A DNA stretch of 64,000 nucleotides, taken from Salinibacter pepae (lineage in GTDB: Bacteria > Bacteroidota > Rhodothermia > Rhodothermales > Salinibacteraceae). The notes beneath the pieces are model-generated. The model worked only from the letters and a program-made list of their open reading frames with translations. It was not told the DNA's origin and did not search any database. The stretch spans positions 1,612,001 through 1,676,000 of the forward strand of contig NZ_CAMTTE010000001.1 in NCBI RefSeq assembly GCF_947077775.1, written 5' to 3'. The position numbers and the translations under genes are program-made. Shown here piece by piece: positions 52,000 to 62,239 of the stretch (the first letter of the stretch is position 1; each line of letters starts with the position of its first letter).

Positions 52000-54264
52000 A
52001 TGCCCGACACGCTTCCTCAGCCCCCCGAGGTCGACCGGGATCTCGCCCTCGACCACGGCCTCACCGACGACGAGTACGACGAAATCCGGGACCGGCTCGG
52101 GCGGACGCCCACCTTCACGGAGCTCGGCATCTACTCGGTGATGTGGAGCGAGCACTGCTCCTACAAAAACTCGACCGCCCTGCTCAAGACCCTTCCCACG
52201 GAGGGGGACCAGCTGCTGGCCGAGGTGGGGGAGGAGAACGCGGGCCTCGTGGACGTGGGCGACGGGAAGGCCGTCGCGTTCAAGATCGAGTCGCACAACC
52301 ACCCCTCCGCCGTCGAGCCGTACGAGGGCGCGGCCACCGGCGTGGGCGGCATCCACCGCGACATCTTCACGATGGGCGCCCGCCCCATCTGCGCGCTCGA
52401 CTCGCTGCGGTTCGGCTCGCTTGAGAAATCCCGCGTTCGCTACCTGCTCGACGGCGTGGTGCGCGGCATCGGCGACTACGGCAACTCGTTCGGCGTGCCC
52501 ACGGTGGGGGGGGAGGTCTACTTCGAGGACGCCTACGAGGGCAACCCGCTCGTCAACGCCATGAGCGTGGGGGTGGTGGACACCGACCGCACGGCGCAGG
52601 CCGCGGCCGAGACGCCGGGGCACCACGTGGTGCTCGTCGGCGCCTCCACGGGCCGCGACGGCATCCACGGGGCCACCTTCGCCTCCGCCGAGATCGACGA
52701 GGACAGCGAGGAGGACCGCCCCAGCGTGCAGGTGGGCGACCCGTTTACCGAGAAGCTCCTCCTGGAGGCCACGCTCGAAGCGATCCGCGAGGGGGTCGTC
52801 GAGGGCATCCAGGACATGGGGGCCGCGGGCATCACGAGCTCGGCCTTCGAGATGAGCGCCTCCGGGGGCACGGGGATGGACCTGCACCTCGACCGCGTGC
52901 CGACCCGCGAAACGGGCATGACGCCCTACGAGATCATGCTGTCGGAGAGCCAGGAGCGGATGCTCGTGGTCTGCGCCCCGGGCGACGAAGAGGCCCTCGC
53001 GGAGATCTACGGCAAGTGGGACCTGAACGCCCAGCGCATCGGCACGGTCACCGATACGGGCCGGGTCCGCGCCTACTGGGACGGCGAGGAGGTCGCCACG
53101 CTCGATCCGGCCCACGTGGCGGGCGATGACGTGCCCGTCTACGAGCGCGACACCGAACGCCCCGCCTACCTGGCGGAGACGCGCGCGTTCGACACGAATG
53201 ACGTGCCGGACCTCGCCCCGACGGAGGTGAAAGACACCCTCACGACACTCCTCGGCAGCCCCAATATCGCCTCGAAGCGCTGGGTCCACGAGCAGTACGA
53301 CACGATGGTCCGTACGAACACGGTCGTGGGCCCGGGGGCCAGCGACGCCGCGGTGGTGCGCCTGAAGGGCACCGGCAAGGGCCTCGCCGTGAAGACGGAC
53401 GGCAACGGCCGCTACGTCTACCTCAACCCCCGGCGCGGCGCCCAGATCGCGGTCGCCGAGGCGGCGCGCAACGTGACCTGCGCCGGCGGCACGCCGGTGG
53501 CCCTCACCAATTGCTGCAACTTCGGCAACCCGCACAACCCGGAGGCCTACTGGGCCTTCGCGAAGGCCATCGAGGGGATGGGGGACGCCGGCCGGGCCCT
53601 CGGCACGCCGGTGACGGGCGGCAACGTGTCGCTCTACAACGAGCACCCGGAGGGCGCCATCTACCCCACCCCCACCATCGGCATGCTGGGCGTGGTGGAC
53701 GACATCGACACCCAGCCCACCGCGGCGGCGCTGCAAAACGAGGGCGACGCGCTGTTCCTGCTCACCCCGAGCGACTGGTGTCACCCCGAGCGGACGGACG
53801 GCAGCGAGTACCTGTCGTCGGTCCACGACCGCACGGCCGGCGACGCCCCCCACCTCGATCTGGACGAGGAGGTCGCCGTGCAGTCCGCCACGCAGGCGCT
53901 CATTCGGGACGAGCTCGTGCAGCACGCCCACGACGTGTCCGACGGGGGACTGGCCGTGTGCCTGGCCGAGTCCGTCATTCACAGCGACGGGCTCGGGCTG
54001 GAGGCCACCCTTCCGGCGGCCGACCGCCTCGACGCGGCCCTCTTCGGGGAGGCGCAGTCGCGCGTGGTGGTCTCCGTGCGGCCGGACGACGCTCCTGCCC
54101 TCCACGCGGCCCTCACGAACCACGACGGCGTGCGGGCCCGTCGCCTCGGGGCCGTCACGACCGGCCCCCTTCGCCTCACCGTGGGCGACGAGCCCGTCCT
54201 CGACGCCTCGCCGGCTGCCCTGGCCGCCCCGTACGAAGCGGCCCTCCCTGACGCCGTGACGTGA
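52000..54264 (+). CDS. purL: Phosphoribosylformylglycinamidine synthase subunit PurL
   Basis: A 754-residue small-type PurL that converts FGAR to FGAM with ATP and ammonia supplied by PurQ (with PurS), the fourth step of purine synthesis. Motifs include [66 protein letters not shown] and [18 protein letters not shown]. The later ATP-binding repeat has [12 protein letters not shown] and [15 protein letters not shown]. The ATG at 52000 matches the family start; an open frame continues upstream but is chance joining to the antitoxin. purQ and purS are not adjacent. Confidence 0.96.
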   Translation: MPDTLPQPPEVDRDLALDHGLTDDEYDEIRDRLGRTPTFTELGIYSVMWSEHCSYKNSTALLKTLPTEGDQLLAEVGEENAGLVDVGDGKAVAFKIESHNHPSAVEPYEGAATGVGGIHRDIFTMGARPICALDSLRFGSLEKSRVRYLLDGVVRGIGDYGNSFGVPTVGGEVYFEDAYEGNPLVNAMSVGVVDTDRTAQAAAETPGHHVVLVGASTGRDGIHGATFASAEIDEDSEEDRPSVQVGDPFTEKLLLEATLEAIREGVVEGIQDMGAAGITSSAFEMSASGGTGMDLHLDRVPTRETGMTPYEIMLSESQERMLVVCAPGDEEALAEIYGKWDLNAQRIGTVTDTGRVRAYWDGEEVATLDPAHVAGDDVPVYERDTERPAYLAETRAFDTNDVPDLAPTEVKDTLTTLLGSPNIASKRWVHEQYDTMVRTNTVVGPGASDAAVVRLKGTGKGLAVKTDGNGRYVYLNPRRGAQIAVAEAARNVTCAGGTPVALTNCCNFGNPHNPEAYWAFAKAIEGMGDAGRALGTPVTGGNVSLYNEHPEGAIYPTPTIGMLGVVDDIDTQPTAAALQNEGDALFLLTPSDWCHPERTDGSEYLSSVHDRTAGDAPHLDLDEEVAVQSATQALIRDELVQHAHDVSDGGLAVCLAESVIHSDGLGLEATLPAADRLDAALFGEAQSRVVVSVRPDDAPALHAALTNHDGVRARRLGAVTTGPLRLTVGDEPVLDASPAALAAPYEAALPDAVT

Positions 54265-54518
54265 CGCCCGCCGGGATTGCAGGCTCTCCCCCTGTCAGTT
54301 GGGCACAACGCCGGGGCGCTTGGGCCCCGTCCTGTAACGCAACCGGGAAATGCTCCGCCATAGCCTTGCCTGTCCGACGTGGCACCCTCTTTGTGCTAAC
54401 ACACATTGACCGCGTCGGCGTCGCCCCCGCAGCGAGAAACTGCTAGGGGGCGTCGGCGATATAGGCAAAAGTGTGTTGAGACGCTCATTCTCTTCCCCAC
54501 AGAACGACCGCTCCCATT

Positions 54519-54863
54519 ATGGCCGAGAGTGCCAATGTGATTACCCTGACCGACGACAACTTCGAGGACGAAGTCATCGGCGCCGACCAGCCGGTGCTCG
54601 TGGACTTTTGGGCGACCTGGTGCGGCCCCTGCCGCCAGATCGCCCCGATCGTTGAGGAGCTGGCCGACGAGTACGAGGGCCAGGCTAAGATCGGCAAGGT
54701 CGACGTCGACGAAAACCCGCAGACCGCCCAGGAGTACGGCGTGCGGTCCATCCCGACCCTCCTGTTCTTCAAGGACGGAGAGGCAAAGGAGCAGGTTGTC
54801 GGCGCCGCCGGCAAGCAGCCCCTGAAGGAGAACCTGGAGGCCCTCCTCGGCCAGCCGGCGTAG
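54519..54863 (+). CDS. trxA: Thioredoxin
   Basis: A 114-residue thioredoxin that reduces protein disulfides. The active site is WCGPC within VLVDFWATWCGPCRQI. Pro and Gly residues of the fold are present (VRSIPTLLFFKDGEAKEQVVG). It lies 209 bases before trxB on the same strand, the enzyme that recharges it. Its acidic composition (17% Asp and Glu) fits the halophile. The 250 bases upstream show no gene. Confidence 0.96.
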   Translation: MAESANVITLTDDNFEDEVIGADQPVLVDFWATWCGPCRQIAPIVEELADEYEGQAKIGKVDVDENPQTAQEYGVRSIPTLLFFKDGEAKEQVVGAAGKQPLKENLEALLGQPA

Positions 54864-55072
54864 CGCCACGCCAGGCGCTATGCCAGGCGCCAGGCTGAGC
54901 GCAGCGCCGCCCGTGGGGACTTCGCACGGGTCGGGCTTCGCCCTGGACGCCCCTCTACTTCGAATGGCAGGCGGCACGGGCCGAATGCATTCTTCCAGAC
55001 ATCCTCCGGGAGCATTCGGCGCGTGCCCGCTCCATTCGCCCACCCAACGCTCCCTCACTCAACGATCCCCCC

Positions 55073-56143
55073 ATGCACGAGAACGGAGCCCTCACGAACG
55101 GAAATCAGACGAATGGACACCAGCATCCAGACCTTGCGGCGTTCGAGGACGTCGACTTTTCGGAGGCCGAAATGCGAGACGTCGTCGTGATCGGGACCGG
55201 CCCGGCCGGCTGGACGGCGGCGCTCTACACGGCACGGGCCGACCTGAATCCGCTCATTTTTATGGGTCCGGAGCCCGGCGGCCAGCTTACCACGACGACC
55301 GACGTGGAGAACTACCCCGGCTTCCCCGAGGGGCTCATGGGGCCGGAGATGATGGACCGCTTCCAGGACCAGGCCGAGCGGTTCGGGACCGAATCCCGCT
55401 ACGGGACCGTCACGCACGTGGACTTCCGGGAGCGCCCGTTCCGGCTCCTGATTGACGGGGAAACCCCGGTCTACGCCCAGACCGCCATCATCTCGACCGG
55501 CGCATCGGCCCGGTACCTGGGGCTGGAGAACGAGCAGCGCCTCATCGGGAAGGGCGTAAGCGCCTGCGCAACCTGCGACGGCTCCTTCTTCCGCGGGGAG
55601 ACGGTGGCCGTGGTCGGCGGCGGCGACAGCGCCATGGAGGAGTCGACCTTCCTCACGAAGTTTGCCGAGAAGGTCTACGTGCTCCACCGGCGGGAGGAGC
55701 TGCGCGCCTCGGAGATCATGCAGCAGCGGGCCTTCGAGAACGACAAGATCGAGTTCGTCTGGAATACGGAGGTCATCGACGTACTCGGCGAGAACGCGGT
55801 CGAGGGCATCGAGGTGATCAACAACGAGACCGGCCAGACGCACGTCATGGACGACGTGACCGGCTTTTTCCTCGCCATCGGCCACACGCCCAACACCGGG
55901 CCGTTCGAGGGCTGGGTCCAGATGGACGAGACCGGCTACGTCCAGACCGAGGGCGCGTCCACCTACACCGACGTGCCGGGCGTCTTCGCCTGTGGCGATG
56001 CCCAGGACAGCACGTACCGACAGGCCGTGACGGCGGCGGGGACCGGCTGCAAGGCCGCCATCGACGCCGAGCGGTGGCTCAGCGAGCACGGCGCGGCCGA
56101 GGCCCCACGCGCCGACGCCAACCGGCAGCCCGTGGAAGCGTAA
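55073..56143 (+). CDS. trxB: Thioredoxin reductase
   Basis: A 356-residue FAD enzyme that reduces thioredoxin with NADPH. The FAD loop is VVIGTGPAGWTAALYTARA. The redox centre is ACATCDG. The NADPH loop is VAVVGGGDSAMEE, followed by HRREELRAS. The C-terminus has GVFACGDAQDSTYRQ. About 35 extra acidic/polar residues precede the usual N-terminus. The leader before the ATG is C/A-rich with CCCAACGCTC. It pairs with trxA upstream. Confidence 0.96.
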   Translation: MHENGALTNGNQTNGHQHPDLAAFEDVDFSEAEMRDVVVIGTGPAGWTAALYTARADLNPLIFMGPEPGGQLTTTTDVENYPGFPEGLMGPEMMDRFQDQAERFGTESRYGTVTHVDFRERPFRLLIDGETPVYAQTAIISTGASARYLGLENEQRLIGKGVSACATCDGSFFRGETVAVVGGGDSAMEESTFLTKFAEKVYVLHRREELRASEIMQQRAFENDKIEFVWNTEVIDVLGENAVEGIEVINNETGQTHVMDDVTGFFLAIGHTPNTGPFEGWVQMDETGYVQTEGASTYTDVPGVFACGDAQDSTYRQAVTAAGTGCKAAIDAERWLSEHGAAEAPRADANRQPVEA

Positions 56144-56165
56144 CGTCTCTCTTTGTTGCGTGCCG

Positions 56166-56762
56166 ATGTCTGCCCGCTCGCTTCTTTTTCTTCTCGGGGC
56201 CCTCGCCCTCGGTGCCAGTCTCGCGTCCGCCTGCACGCCGGGCTCCTCGCGCTCCTCCCGGCCGGACACGACGGCCGCAGCAGCTGCGCCCGGGGCCCCG
56301 GAGGACCGGTCTCCACAACGGCCGTCGGTGACGCCGTCCTCCCCCACCGACACAGCGTCCCGATCGGTGTCGCAGCGACTGGCGGACGCGAGCGTGGCGG
56401 CCCGGGCCAAGCAGGCCCTCGCCCGGCACCGAACCCTTCGGCGCTTCGACTTCTCCCCGTCGGCTGTGCGGGGGCGCCTCGCCCTGCGCGGCGACGTCGA
56501 CACCCGCGAGCAGTACCGCGAGGCCGAGCGCGTGGCTGCGGCCCTGGATGCCGTCCGCGCGGTCACGAACGAGGTGACCGTGGACGGCCGCCCGGTGACC
56601 AGCGCCGACCCGTCCTCCGCCGGCACGGCCTACCACACCGTTCGGCGCGGAGACACCCTTTCTGAAATCGCCCGCCGGCACGGGGTGTCGGTGCAACAGC
56701 TTCGCAGGCTCAACGACGGGACCGCTGCCCTGCAGCCCGGCCAGCGCCTCCGCGTGCGGTAG
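56166..56762 (+). CDS. Lipoprotein with BON and LysM domains
   Basis: A 198-residue envelope protein. The lipoprotein signal is LLFLLGALALGASLASAC, with the lipobox Cys near residue 23. A low-complexity Ser/Thr/Pro spacer leads to a BON domain (residues 70-145: LRGDVDTREQYREAERVA, ALDAVRAVTNEVTVDG), then a LysM domain (YHTVRRGDTLSEIARRHGVS, LQPGQRLRVR) that binds peptidoglycan. It resembles proteins that tether or stabilise the envelope under osmotic stress. GTG 56160 is an alternative start. Confidence 0.82.
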   Translation: MSARSLLFLLGALALGASLASACTPGSSRSSRPDTTAAAAAPGAPEDRSPQRPSVTPSSPTDTASRSVSQRLADASVAARAKQALARHRTLRRFDFSPSAVRGRLALRGDVDTREQYREAERVAAALDAVRAVTNEVTVDGRPVTSADPSSAGTAYHTVRRGDTLSEIARRHGVSVQQLRRLNDGTAALQPGQRLRVR

Positions 56763-57030
56763 CGGACCGCCCGTCAACACGGCCCCCTGGTGTCCCCCGA
56801 TCGTGAATCTGTGGTGCCGCCGCATGCGCACGCACGGCCCGAGCGCTTCGGCGCCCCCATTCAGCCGGGGTTGTCTCTACGAAGAGCGTCGACGCGGGGG
56901 CCGCCGGAACCACAGCGGAATGTGTCTGGCGCTCAGCGACGACCCCGGAGGGGTGGGCTCCGTTTTCGCTTTGCGCTCTAGTCCCTATGTTACGAGTCCA
57001 CCAACCTACCGCACCTGCGCTCCTCGTCCT

Positions 57031-58836
57031 ATGCGCCGCCTCTCGCCGTTTTCGCTTTTGCTCTGTGCCCTTCTCCTCGCCGCCCCGCCGGCGCTCGCCC
57101 AGAACGGCGACGGCGGGGGCGACCGCCTCACGGGGCCGGACTTCGCCCGCAGCCCGGTGACGGCCCAGCACGGCATGGCCGCCACCAGCCAGCCCCTCGC
57201 CTCCCAGATCGCGGTCGACATCTTGAAGCAGGGGGGCAGCGCCGTCGACGCGGCCATCGCCGCCAACGCGGCACTCGGCCTCATGGAGCCGACCGGCAAC
57301 GGGCTCGGGGGCGACCTCTTCGCCATCGTCTACGACCCGGAGACGGACTCGACGTACGGCCTAAACGCCAGCGGCCGTTCCCCACAGGGCCTCTCCTACG
57401 AGGACCTGCAAGGCGAACTGGGCGACCGCGACCAGATTCCGCTGCTCGGCCACCTGCCGGTGAGCGTGCCCGGCACCGCCAGTGGGTGGGGCAAGCTGCA
57501 CGAGCGGTTTGGGGCGCTGCCCCTCCGCGAAGACCTGGCCCCCGCCATCGAGTACGCCCGGGACGGCTTTCCGCTCTCGCAGGTGATCGCCTACTACTGG
57601 CAGGGCAACGTGGAGAGCTTCCGCGAGAACAGCGACATGCTGCCGGACAGCGAGAACTGGAAGGAAACCTACCTCATTGAGGGGGACGACGGCCAGATGC
57701 GGGCGCCGGAGGAGGGGGAGGTCTTCCGCAATCCGGACCTCGCCAGTACGCTGGAGACGATCGCCGAGAACGGCACGGAGGCCTTCTACGAGGGGGAGAT
57801 CGCCCAGACCATCGCCGACTACGCCAAGCGCACCGGCGGCTACCTGCGCATGGAGGACTTGCGTCAGCACGAGGCCAACTGGGTCGACCCGGTCTCGGTC
57901 GACTACCGCGGCGTGGAGGTCTTCGAGCTGCCGCCCAACGGCCAGGGCATCGCCGCGCTGCAGATGCTTCAGATCCTGAAGGGCTACGACGTGGCGAGCA
58001 TGGGCCACAACTCCACCGACTACCTCCACGTGCAGGCCGAGGCCAAGAAGCTGGCCTTTGAGGACCGGGCCCGTTTCTACGCCGATCCCGATTTCGCCGA
58101 CGTGCCGGTGCAGCAGCTCATCTCCGAGGAGTACGGCGCGCAACGGCGGCAACAGATCGAGATGGACGAGGTGCTGTCCGCCCCGGACGCCGGAAATCCC
58201 CGCTCGGTGACGACCGCTGGCCTAGACCCGGCCATGCGCGAGCGCCTCAACAACGGCGACACGATCTACCTGACGGTCGCGGATTCGAGCGGCATGATGG
58301 TCTCGCTCATTCAGAGCAACTACGCCGGGATGGGCAGCGGACTCGTGCCCGACGGCCTCGGCTTCATGCTCCAGGACCGCGGTGCCCTCTTCACGATGGA
58401 GCAGGGCCACCCCAACGTCTACGAGCCGGGCAAACGCCCCTTCCACACCATCATCCCGGCCTTCGCCACGAAGGACGGCGAGCCGTTCCTGAGCTTCGGC
58501 GTCATGGGGGGCGGGATGCAGCCGCAGGGCCACGTGCAGGTGCTCAGCAACATCGTCGACTTTGGCCTCAACGTGCAGGCGGCCGGTGACGCGGCGCGCT
58601 ACCGCCACTACGGCAGCAGCTCGCCGACGGGGGAGGCCATGGACGGGCGCGGGACGCTCCGCGTGGAGAGCGGCGTGTCGGAGGACGTGGTAAACGCGCT
58701 CCGCGGCCGGGGGCACAGCGTAAGCGTGGGGGCGGGCGGCTACGGGGGCTACCAGGCGATCCGCTGGGACCCGGAGGAGGAGGTCTACTGGGGCGGCACG
58801 GAGATGCGAAAGGACGGCTACGTGATTGGGTATTAG
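57031..58836 (+). CDS. ggt: Gamma-glutamyltransferase
   Basis: A 601-residue secreted Ntn-hydrolase that cleaves glutathione or transfers its glutamyl group. The signal peptide is FSLLLCALLLAAPPALA. Family blocks are GGSAVDAAIAANAALGLMEP, TGNGLGGDLFAIVYD and LPPNGQGIAALQML. The self-processing nucleophile is the Thr in NNGDTIYLTVADSSG. PNVYEPGKRPFHTIIPAF and the GVMGGGMQPQGHVQV block follow. The Met at 57031 (MRRLSPFSLLL) begins the signal peptide; the frame stays open upstream without coding character. Confidence 0.93.
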   Translation: MRRLSPFSLLLCALLLAAPPALAQNGDGGGDRLTGPDFARSPVTAQHGMAATSQPLASQIAVDILKQGGSAVDAAIAANAALGLMEPTGNGLGGDLFAIVYDPETDSTYGLNASGRSPQGLSYEDLQGELGDRDQIPLLGHLPVSVPGTASGWGKLHERFGALPLREDLAPAIEYARDGFPLSQVIAYYWQGNVESFRENSDMLPDSENWKETYLIEGDDGQMRAPEEGEVFRNPDLASTLETIAENGTEAFYEGEIAQTIADYAKRTGGYLRMEDLRQHEANWVDPVSVDYRGVEVFELPPNGQGIAALQMLQILKGYDVASMGHNSTDYLHVQAEAKKLAFEDRARFYADPDFADVPVQQLISEEYGAQRRQQIEMDEVLSAPDAGNPRSVTTAGLDPAMRERLNNGDTIYLTVADSSGMMVSLIQSNYAGMGSGLVPDGLGFMLQDRGALFTMEQGHPNVYEPGKRPFHTIIPAFATKDGEPFLSFGVMGGGMQPQGHVQVLSNIVDFGLNVQAAGDAARYRHYGSSSPTGEAMDGRGTLRVESGVSEDVVNALRGRGHSVSVGAGGYGGYQAIRWDPEEEVYWGGTEMRKDGYVIGY

Positions 58837-58918
58837 CCATGCAGGGTCTACTGAGGAGCACGGGCGTGCCCTACGTCCCGCTACCTCCTCGGCCCCTTCT
58901 TTCTCGTCGCGGGGCCGT

Positions 58919-59269
58919 TCATCGGCCAAGGGGCGGGGCCCCCTCGCCCGAGGACGGCGCCGATTCGGGAACCGCCTCCGCGGCTTCGAGTCGACGAAGA
59001 AGTTGCCAGCGCGCCCCGGTCCCGACCATCAGGAGCACTACGATCACCGTGTACGACGCGGCGGTCAGCTCCTCTACGTCCTCCTGCGGCAGGGCGGGCG
59101 GGCGCACCGTCAGTAGCCACTCCGCCAGCACGTTGCCCTCCACGACCAGCAGTGTCCCCAAGGCCAGAAGAAGCACGGCACGAAGGAGGAGGCCCCACCA
59201 GAGATAGCCGCGCAGAATGGGCGCGGCGTGCTTCGTGTCGTGGACGCGGCCGAGCAGCCGATCAAGCAT
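58919..59269 (-). CDS. Small membrane protein, unknown
   Basis: A 116-residue protein with two predicted membrane helices (about residues 23-45, GYLWWGLLLRAVLLLALGTL, and 72-90, YTVIVVLLMVGTGAR). MLDRLLGRVHDTKHAAPILR starts at 59269. The C-terminus is charged and cytoplasmic-looking. I do not recognise a family. It converges with ggt and lies next to a short tandem repeat. Confidence 0.6.
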   Translation of the reverse strand: MLDRLLGRVHDTKHAAPILRGYLWWGLLLRAVLLLALGTLLVVEGNVLAEWLLTVRPPALPQEDVEELTAASYTVIVVLLMVGTGARWQLLRRLEAAEAVPESAPSSGEGAPPLGR

Positions 59270-59295
59270 AGGTGGGTGTGGCGTTCGCCACAAAC

Positions 59296-59345
59296 GGTGG
59301 GGCTCGTGCGGTGGGGCTCGTGCGGTGGGGCTCGTGCGGTGGGGC
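59296..59345. repeat. 14-bp tandem repeat, three copies plus a partial
   Basis: GGTGGGGCTCGTGC occurs three times head to tail (59296-59337), followed by a partial fourth copy. It lies in the 116-base gap between two small minus-strand genes. Confidence 0.9.
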
Positions 59346-59385
59346 CGACGAGGTTGAGGCGCCCGACTTGGAGGTGTGCACGCGC

Positions 59386-59793
59386 CTATCCCTCCGAGAC
59401 GTCGCCCTCCATCTCACGCGGGTCCGTCGCCATTCGGGCGGCCACCCCCACGGCCCCCGCGTGAGGCCCCGTGCGCGCCGTTACGCGGAGCGTGTCTCCG
59501 TCGACCTCCACGTGCCACCGCTCGGCGTCCTCGTCGGCGGCCCCCTCGTCCTTGAGGACGATCGTGTCCCCGTCGACCCCAAGAATGGGGTGGGACGCGA
59601 CGTGCGGCTCGGGGCCCGTGCCGTGCTTTACGACCTCCCAGGAGTGGGGCGTGGCGGCGTAGTACGTGGGCACGCCCGGCGCCGCCCCGTCCCAGCGGCG
59701 CACCCGCCAGAAGCCCGCCCAGTCGGGACGCGCGTCGCCGGGAGCGGCCCGGCCTGAGGAGGAAGCGGACGTGTCGGGGTCTGCATCAGCCAT
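59386..59793 (-). CDS. Conserved-looking small protein, possibly lipocalin-like
   Basis: A 135-residue protein without a signal peptide. After a disordered start come WAGFWRVRRWDG, YYAATPHSWEVVKHGTGPEP and a beta-rich run (ILGVDGDTIVLKDEGAADED; RWHVEVDGDTLRVTA). The alternating pattern and opening GFWxVxxWDG suggest a small beta-barrel such as a lipocalin-type fold. This is a guess from pattern; there are no catalytic motifs. ATG at 59793. Confidence 0.6.
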   Translation of the reverse strand: MADADPDTSASSSGRAAPGDARPDWAGFWRVRRWDGAAPGVPTYYAATPHSWEVVKHGTGPEPHVASHPILGVDGDTIVLKDEGAADEDAERWHVEVDGDTLRVTARTGPHAGAVGVAARMATDPREMEGDVSEG

Positions 59794-59870
59794 CGCGAAT
59801 GAAGGGATAGGAAGATAGTTTGTCTTCTATACGGCCCACTGGGCCCAACAGATTCTTGCCGATCCCGTCG

Positions 59871-62171
59871 TCACTGCGTCCCCTCCGCCGCGCGCGGCCG
59901 GAGCACGAACTCGACGTCCCGCGAGACGGTCGCCCCTGTGACCTCGTCGGTCACGCGAACGGTAACCCGCACGTCCTGCGGCTCGTCCCGCTGAATCCCG
60001 GACAGGTCGAGTAGGATCGCCTCCGTCGTGCGGCGGTCGGTGCCCGCCATCGTCATCTCGGTGCTGGTGCGTTGCGTGTCGGTGCCGCGGAAGAGTTCCG
60101 TCCAGCCGCGCCTCGTTTCCCCCTCCGCCTCGTAGGCGATCGAGTACCGGGTTCGGTCGTCGGCGCCGTAGGCGAGGTGGTACAGCTCGAAGGAGAGCAG
60201 GAGGGGGGTCTCTTCGGTGAGGGTGCGGAACGGGTACGGCGTGGCCTGCTCGGTGGGAGGGGCCAGGGACTGCGCACTCGTGTCGGGCAGCGTGAGCACC
60301 TTCACGTCACTCATCTCGACCCCTGGGCCCTCGGCGCGGAGCGGCTCCAGCGAGTCGACACGGGCGGTGGCCACCCGTCGCTTCGGCCCCATCCGTTTCC
60401 CCTCGGACGGCGAGTCGGACGTCCACAGCTGGTACTGCCCCCACTGCAGGCCGAGGCGGTAGCGGCCCGTCGCCCCCTCCAGGGTGAGGGGCGAGGGCAC
60501 AATCATCCGTGTGTCCGTGCCCGTCTGTGCCTCCACCGGATACCGACCGCGCGTCCGCTGCAGCAGCCGGTGCTCGTCGTCGTACTGCGCCGCCGAGACG
60601 GCGATCAGGGACGACGCGGGGGCGCCGGCCTCGCCCAGCCGCAGCCGATCGGCCGGCACGCCCCAGTAGACCTCCGTCCGGGTCGTGCCGTCCGGATCGA
60701 GGAACCGCGCCGTCCGCACCGATACGGGCAGCCGTGCGGTCTCATCGAGCAGGGCGGTCTGCTGACGAGGCATCGCCTCCTCGCGCCGCTCCACGGCCTC
60801 TCGGTCTTCGCGCTCGGCCCGCGTCACCATGCGGGCGACGAACCGGGTCGGGTAGTCGTAGCCCATCGACGAATTCGAGAAGACCCGCCGGGTCTGCCCG
60901 ACGCCCGCTCCCACTTTCGCCGACCGCTGGCCGGCCGAGCCGGACCCACCGCCGGAGCGTTCGGCCGCCCTCGCGGCCGTCGCCTGCATCTCTTGCCAGC
61001 TCGCGTAGTTGGCGATCTTCGAGTATCGCGTGCTGAAGTTGATATGGAACAGGGCCAACTCCCGGTAGATGGCCCGCATGGCCATGAGGGCCGAGTAGGC
61101 AATGTTGAGTCCCCGCTCCGTGTCTGCGCGCTGCCGGGTCAGGTACCGCGGCATGAGCTCGTTGGCCTTCGCCTGCCGGAAGCAATCCGACGTGTTGTCC
61201 TCGGCGAACAGGTAGAAGCCGGACTCGTCGATGTGGGTGTAGAGCCAGATCTCGCTCTTTGGGAAGCTGGACGGGGGGACGTTCACCCCGAAGCGGTAGA
61301 CCTCCTTGAAGAACTCGCCGTCCTCGTAGTTGAGGGATCGCTGCTTGTAGGGGCTTCCAAGCCGGAGGTGCACGAGCCCCCGGTCGTCGAGCGCACTGAC
61401 CCGCTCGGCACATGCGAAGTTCTGACGCACCCGAACGAGGCGGGTGAGGTGCTCCTCCAGGCGCTCGTTCGCGTCGGTGGCCGGAAGGGGATCGAGCCCG
61501 CGCCACCACTCCACGAGGGCCGCCCCGGCGTCGGGTTCGAAGGTCCATTCCGCAGGGGCCGTGGAGCGATCCTGCTGAATCACGCGGGCCAGTGCGGAGT
61601 CGGCCATGAGGGGGGCCATCTGCGCCACCCGCCGGCGCGAGAGGGACCGCATGGCCTCCGACGTGTCGGTGCCGACCCGGCCGAGAAGGGACCGGTAGGC
61701 GTCCACCGCGTAGAGCCGCTCGCCCCGAAGCTGCTCGGGGGTGAGGCCACGCAGGTACGCATCGGCGAGACGGGCGTCGAACCGTCCAACGTTCCAGAGC
61801 GTCCGGAGCCCTGTGCGCCACGCCGACCGCGCCTTCCCCGGCTGGTCGGCCTGCTGATAGGCCCTGCCCAACCAGTACGCGGCGGCGCCGTGGGCCGGGG
61901 AGACAAGCGCGGAGTCAGCGTCCAGTGCCGACCGCAGGAGGGCGGCCGCGTCCGCGGGCTGCCCCCTGCGGAGCAACTCAACCCCTGCTTCGACCTGGGG
62001 CGTGCCGGAGAGGCCCTGCACCTCCGGAATGTCGAGCTGGGCCCACGCGGAGGAAGGGGCCGTGCACAGGCACAGAAGCATTCCCCCGAGCAGGCCACAC
62101 AAGAGGTGCCTCGCACCGACGGACGCGGCTCCCAAGAGTCGGCGCCAAGGGGAACGGGAGGAACTACGCAT
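59871..62171 (-). CDS. GWxTD-domain secreted protein
   Basis: A 766-residue secreted protein with a signal peptide ending SSAWAQ. An N-terminal TPR-like segment (VELLRRGQPADAAALLRSAL, AAYWLGRAYQQADQPGKA) is followed by the GWxTD domain typical of Bacteroidota (ERVSALDDRGLVHLRLGSPY, then PKSEIWLYTHID). The C-terminal half is beta-rich and ends VSRDVEFVLRP. The function of the domain is not known. The gene is divergent from the CDP-alcohol transferase gene, with 68 bases between. Confidence 0.8.
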   Translation of the reverse strand: MRSSSRSPWRRLLGAASVGARHLLCGLLGGMLLCLCTAPSSAWAQLDIPEVQGLSGTPQVEAGVELLRRGQPADAAALLRSALDADSALVSPAHGAAAYWLGRAYQQADQPGKARSAWRTGLRTLWNVGRFDARLADAYLRGLTPEQLRGERLYAVDAYRSLLGRVGTDTSEAMRSLSRRRVAQMAPLMADSALARVIQQDRSTAPAEWTFEPDAGAALVEWWRGLDPLPATDANERLEEHLTRLVRVRQNFACAERVSALDDRGLVHLRLGSPYKQRSLNYEDGEFFKEVYRFGVNVPPSSFPKSEIWLYTHIDESGFYLFAEDNTSDCFRQAKANELMPRYLTRQRADTERGLNIAYSALMAMRAIYRELALFHINFSTRYSKIANYASWQEMQATAARAAERSGGGSGSAGQRSAKVGAGVGQTRRVFSNSSMGYDYPTRFVARMVTRAEREDREAVERREEAMPRQQTALLDETARLPVSVRTARFLDPDGTTRTEVYWGVPADRLRLGEAGAPASSLIAVSAAQYDDEHRLLQRTRGRYPVEAQTGTDTRMIVPSPLTLEGATGRYRLGLQWGQYQLWTSDSPSEGKRMGPKRRVATARVDSLEPLRAEGPGVEMSDVKVLTLPDTSAQSLAPPTEQATPYPFRTLTEETPLLLSFELYHLAYGADDRTRYSIAYEAEGETRRGWTELFRGTDTQRTSTEMTMAGTDRRTTEAILLDLSGIQRDEPQDVRVTVRVTDEVTGATVSRDVEFVLRPRAAEGTQ

Positions 62172-62239
62172 GACACTGTATGTATTGCGCCGGGCCGGAT
62201 GCAGCGACCGGCATCCACAGTCTCTAAGGGTTAAGTAAG

